Position numbers and translations under genes: made by a program | Notes under the pieces: generated by a model | Database searches by the model: none | Told to the model about the DNA's origin: nothing | The model's input: only the letters and a program-made list of their open reading frames with translations | Shown here: one piece after another, positions 12,162-12,847 of the stretch | How positions within the stretch are numbered: the first letter of the stretch is position 1 | Layout of the letters: the number at the start of each line of letters is the position of its first letter | DNA from: Methanolobus sp. UBA118 | GTDB taxonomy: Archaea; Halobacteriota; Methanosarcinia; Methanosarcinales; Methanosarcinaceae | Reading direction: 5' to 3' | DNA length: 12,847 nucleotides | Assembly: GCA_002508635.1 (NCBI GenBank) | Contig: DACO01000060.1 | Span: 1-12,847, forward strand

Positions 12162-12847
12162 TTATGCTTCTGCTTCTGTTGCACTTTCAGCTATGTCCAG
12201 TGCTGATGTATCCATGAGTCCGGCTTTGACCAGTGCCTCAATTGCTTCTATGGTCTCAGATTCATCTATTATACCGGCCACAACCAGATTTCTCACTGCT
12301 TCGGCAACAGCTGCGGTTTTTACCAGCTGCATTTCTGACGCAGTTTTTGATGTTCCTTCAATTACGGCTTCCTTTAACTCCTCGGCTGTGTCAATGGTGG
12401 AAAGAATGTCAAGTAGGGCAGCGCCTTTTACGGCTTCTGATAGCTCTATTGCAGCTTCGGCCTCTGCGATCGCTTCAGCTTCCTTGCCGATCATCAGTGT
12501 TACATCCGAGCTGAGGAATCCCTGAGCAAGAACATGTCCGCCTGCTTCAACTATGGCATGTTTGAGGCCTGATGCCCACACATGTTCAATGAGTAAAATA
12601 CCAGCTGATGTACCGGGTTCTATCCGGTCGACAACATCAAGTATATCTTTTATTGCAAGTCCGTAGCTGTTCTCAACAGCGATGTCACTTTCTAATGTTC
12701 CTGTATTTTCCTCTTTCAGGCCAAGCATGCTTTCTATCAGATTCCCCAGTTCCACTTCCTCTTCAGGTGTGAGGTCGGTATCTTCCAAGGTAAGTATGTT
12801 CCCTTCCTCATCCTTCATTACAAAAAGCATATCCAGAAGTCTGATTA
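12162..12847 (-). CDS. DUF6325-like protein with Ala/Glu-rich C-terminal extension, 5'-truncated
   Basis: The frame stays open past the Met at 12830 to the window edge, reading I-R-L-L-D before M-L-F-V-M-K-D. This matches an internal strand of DUF6325 proteins, so the true start lies outside the window. Numbered from that Met, the visible part holds a beta strand and an acidic loop (6-50), then E-P-G-T-S-A-G-I-L-L-I-E-H-V-W-A (71-86), a helix, and A-G-G-H-V-L-A-Q-G (96-104). This is the C-terminal half of a DUF6325 fold, which is related to DUF1269. From about 117 onward it is Ala/Glu-rich and helical, with two similar units, V-R-N-L-V-V-A-G-I-I-D (179-189) and I-E-A-L-V-K-A-G-L-M-D (197-207), resembling the short SHOCT-type tail. 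No function is known. No T-run follows the stop; the tandem repeats lie in the gap before the next gene. Confidence 0.75.
   Translation of the reverse strand, partial: IRLLDMLFVMKDEEGNILTLEDTDLTPEEEVELGNLIESMLGLKEENTGTLESDIAVENSYGLAIKDILDVVDRIEPGTSAGILLIEHVWASGLKHAIVEAGGHVLAQGFLSSDVTLMIGKEAEAIAEAEAAIELSEAVKGAALLDILSTIDTAEELKEAVIEGTSKTASEMQLVKTAAVAEAVRNLVVAGIIDESETIEAIEALVKAGLMDTSALDIAESATEAEA

Noticed and set aside
1..12847. Insertion sequences, attachment sites, tRNA or rRNA genes
   Set aside because: I found no transposase or integrase frame, no terminal inverted repeats around the cassette, and no tRNA-like cloverleaf or rRNA sequence on either strand by reading.

Overview
The window most likely comes from a euryarchaeal chromosome, probably a methanogen related to Methanosarcinales. 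This is inference. GC content is moderate. ATA, AGA and AGG codons are used freely. Strong GGAGG-type ribosome binding sites combine with archaeal-looking TATA boxes (for example at 4846-4855), and I see no bacterial -35/-10 pairs. The DHA2-type MFS protein, LEA-2 protein and DUF1269-like proteins are of kinds I associate with methanogens. No rRNA, tRNA or core methanogenesis gene is present to prove it, and bacterial origin is not excluded.

Left part, plus strand (1-3555): the 3' part of a LEA type 2 (WHy-domain) protein, whose stop codon lies inside an intrinsic-terminator-like hairpin; a small four-helix membrane protein of unknown role; a 14-helix MFS exporter of the DHA2 (EmrB/QacA) class, behind a structured upstream region; and a glycine-rich DUF1269-like protein. 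A short convergent gap (3556-3664) ends this block.

Central part, minus strand (11355 down to 3665): the most striking content is a cassette of five genes. In transcription order these are a 786-residue Cys-type arylsulfatase (CSPSR motif, mycobacterial AtsD-like size), an AI-2E-family permease, an anaerobic sulfatase-maturating radical SAM enzyme (anSME) with a C-terminal SEC-C zinc-binding tail, a second Cys-type sulfatase of 512 residues (CTAGR motif), and a second AI-2E-family permease. The permease and anSME overlap by ATGA, and the anSME and second sulfatase are 24 nt apart. The maturase would convert the active-site cysteine of both sulfatases to formylglycine without oxygen. Neither sulfatase has a signal peptide, so both probably act in the cytosol on imported or internal sulfate esters. 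The permeases may move substrate or product, but nothing in the sequence shows what they carry.

Right part, minus strand (11543-12847): a DUF1269 protein and, upstream of it, a 5'-truncated DUF6325-like protein with an alanine/glutamate-rich C-terminal extension. These two and the gene at 2842 share a G-T-S-A signature and look like three divergent members of one superfamily bracketing the exporter/sulfatase region. Between the two right-hand genes lie two tandem 32-bp units, each an interrupted palindrome with conserved arms and a diverged centre; they look like a protein-binding site or a pair of RNA hairpins. No gene-free stretch in the window exceeds 300 bases.
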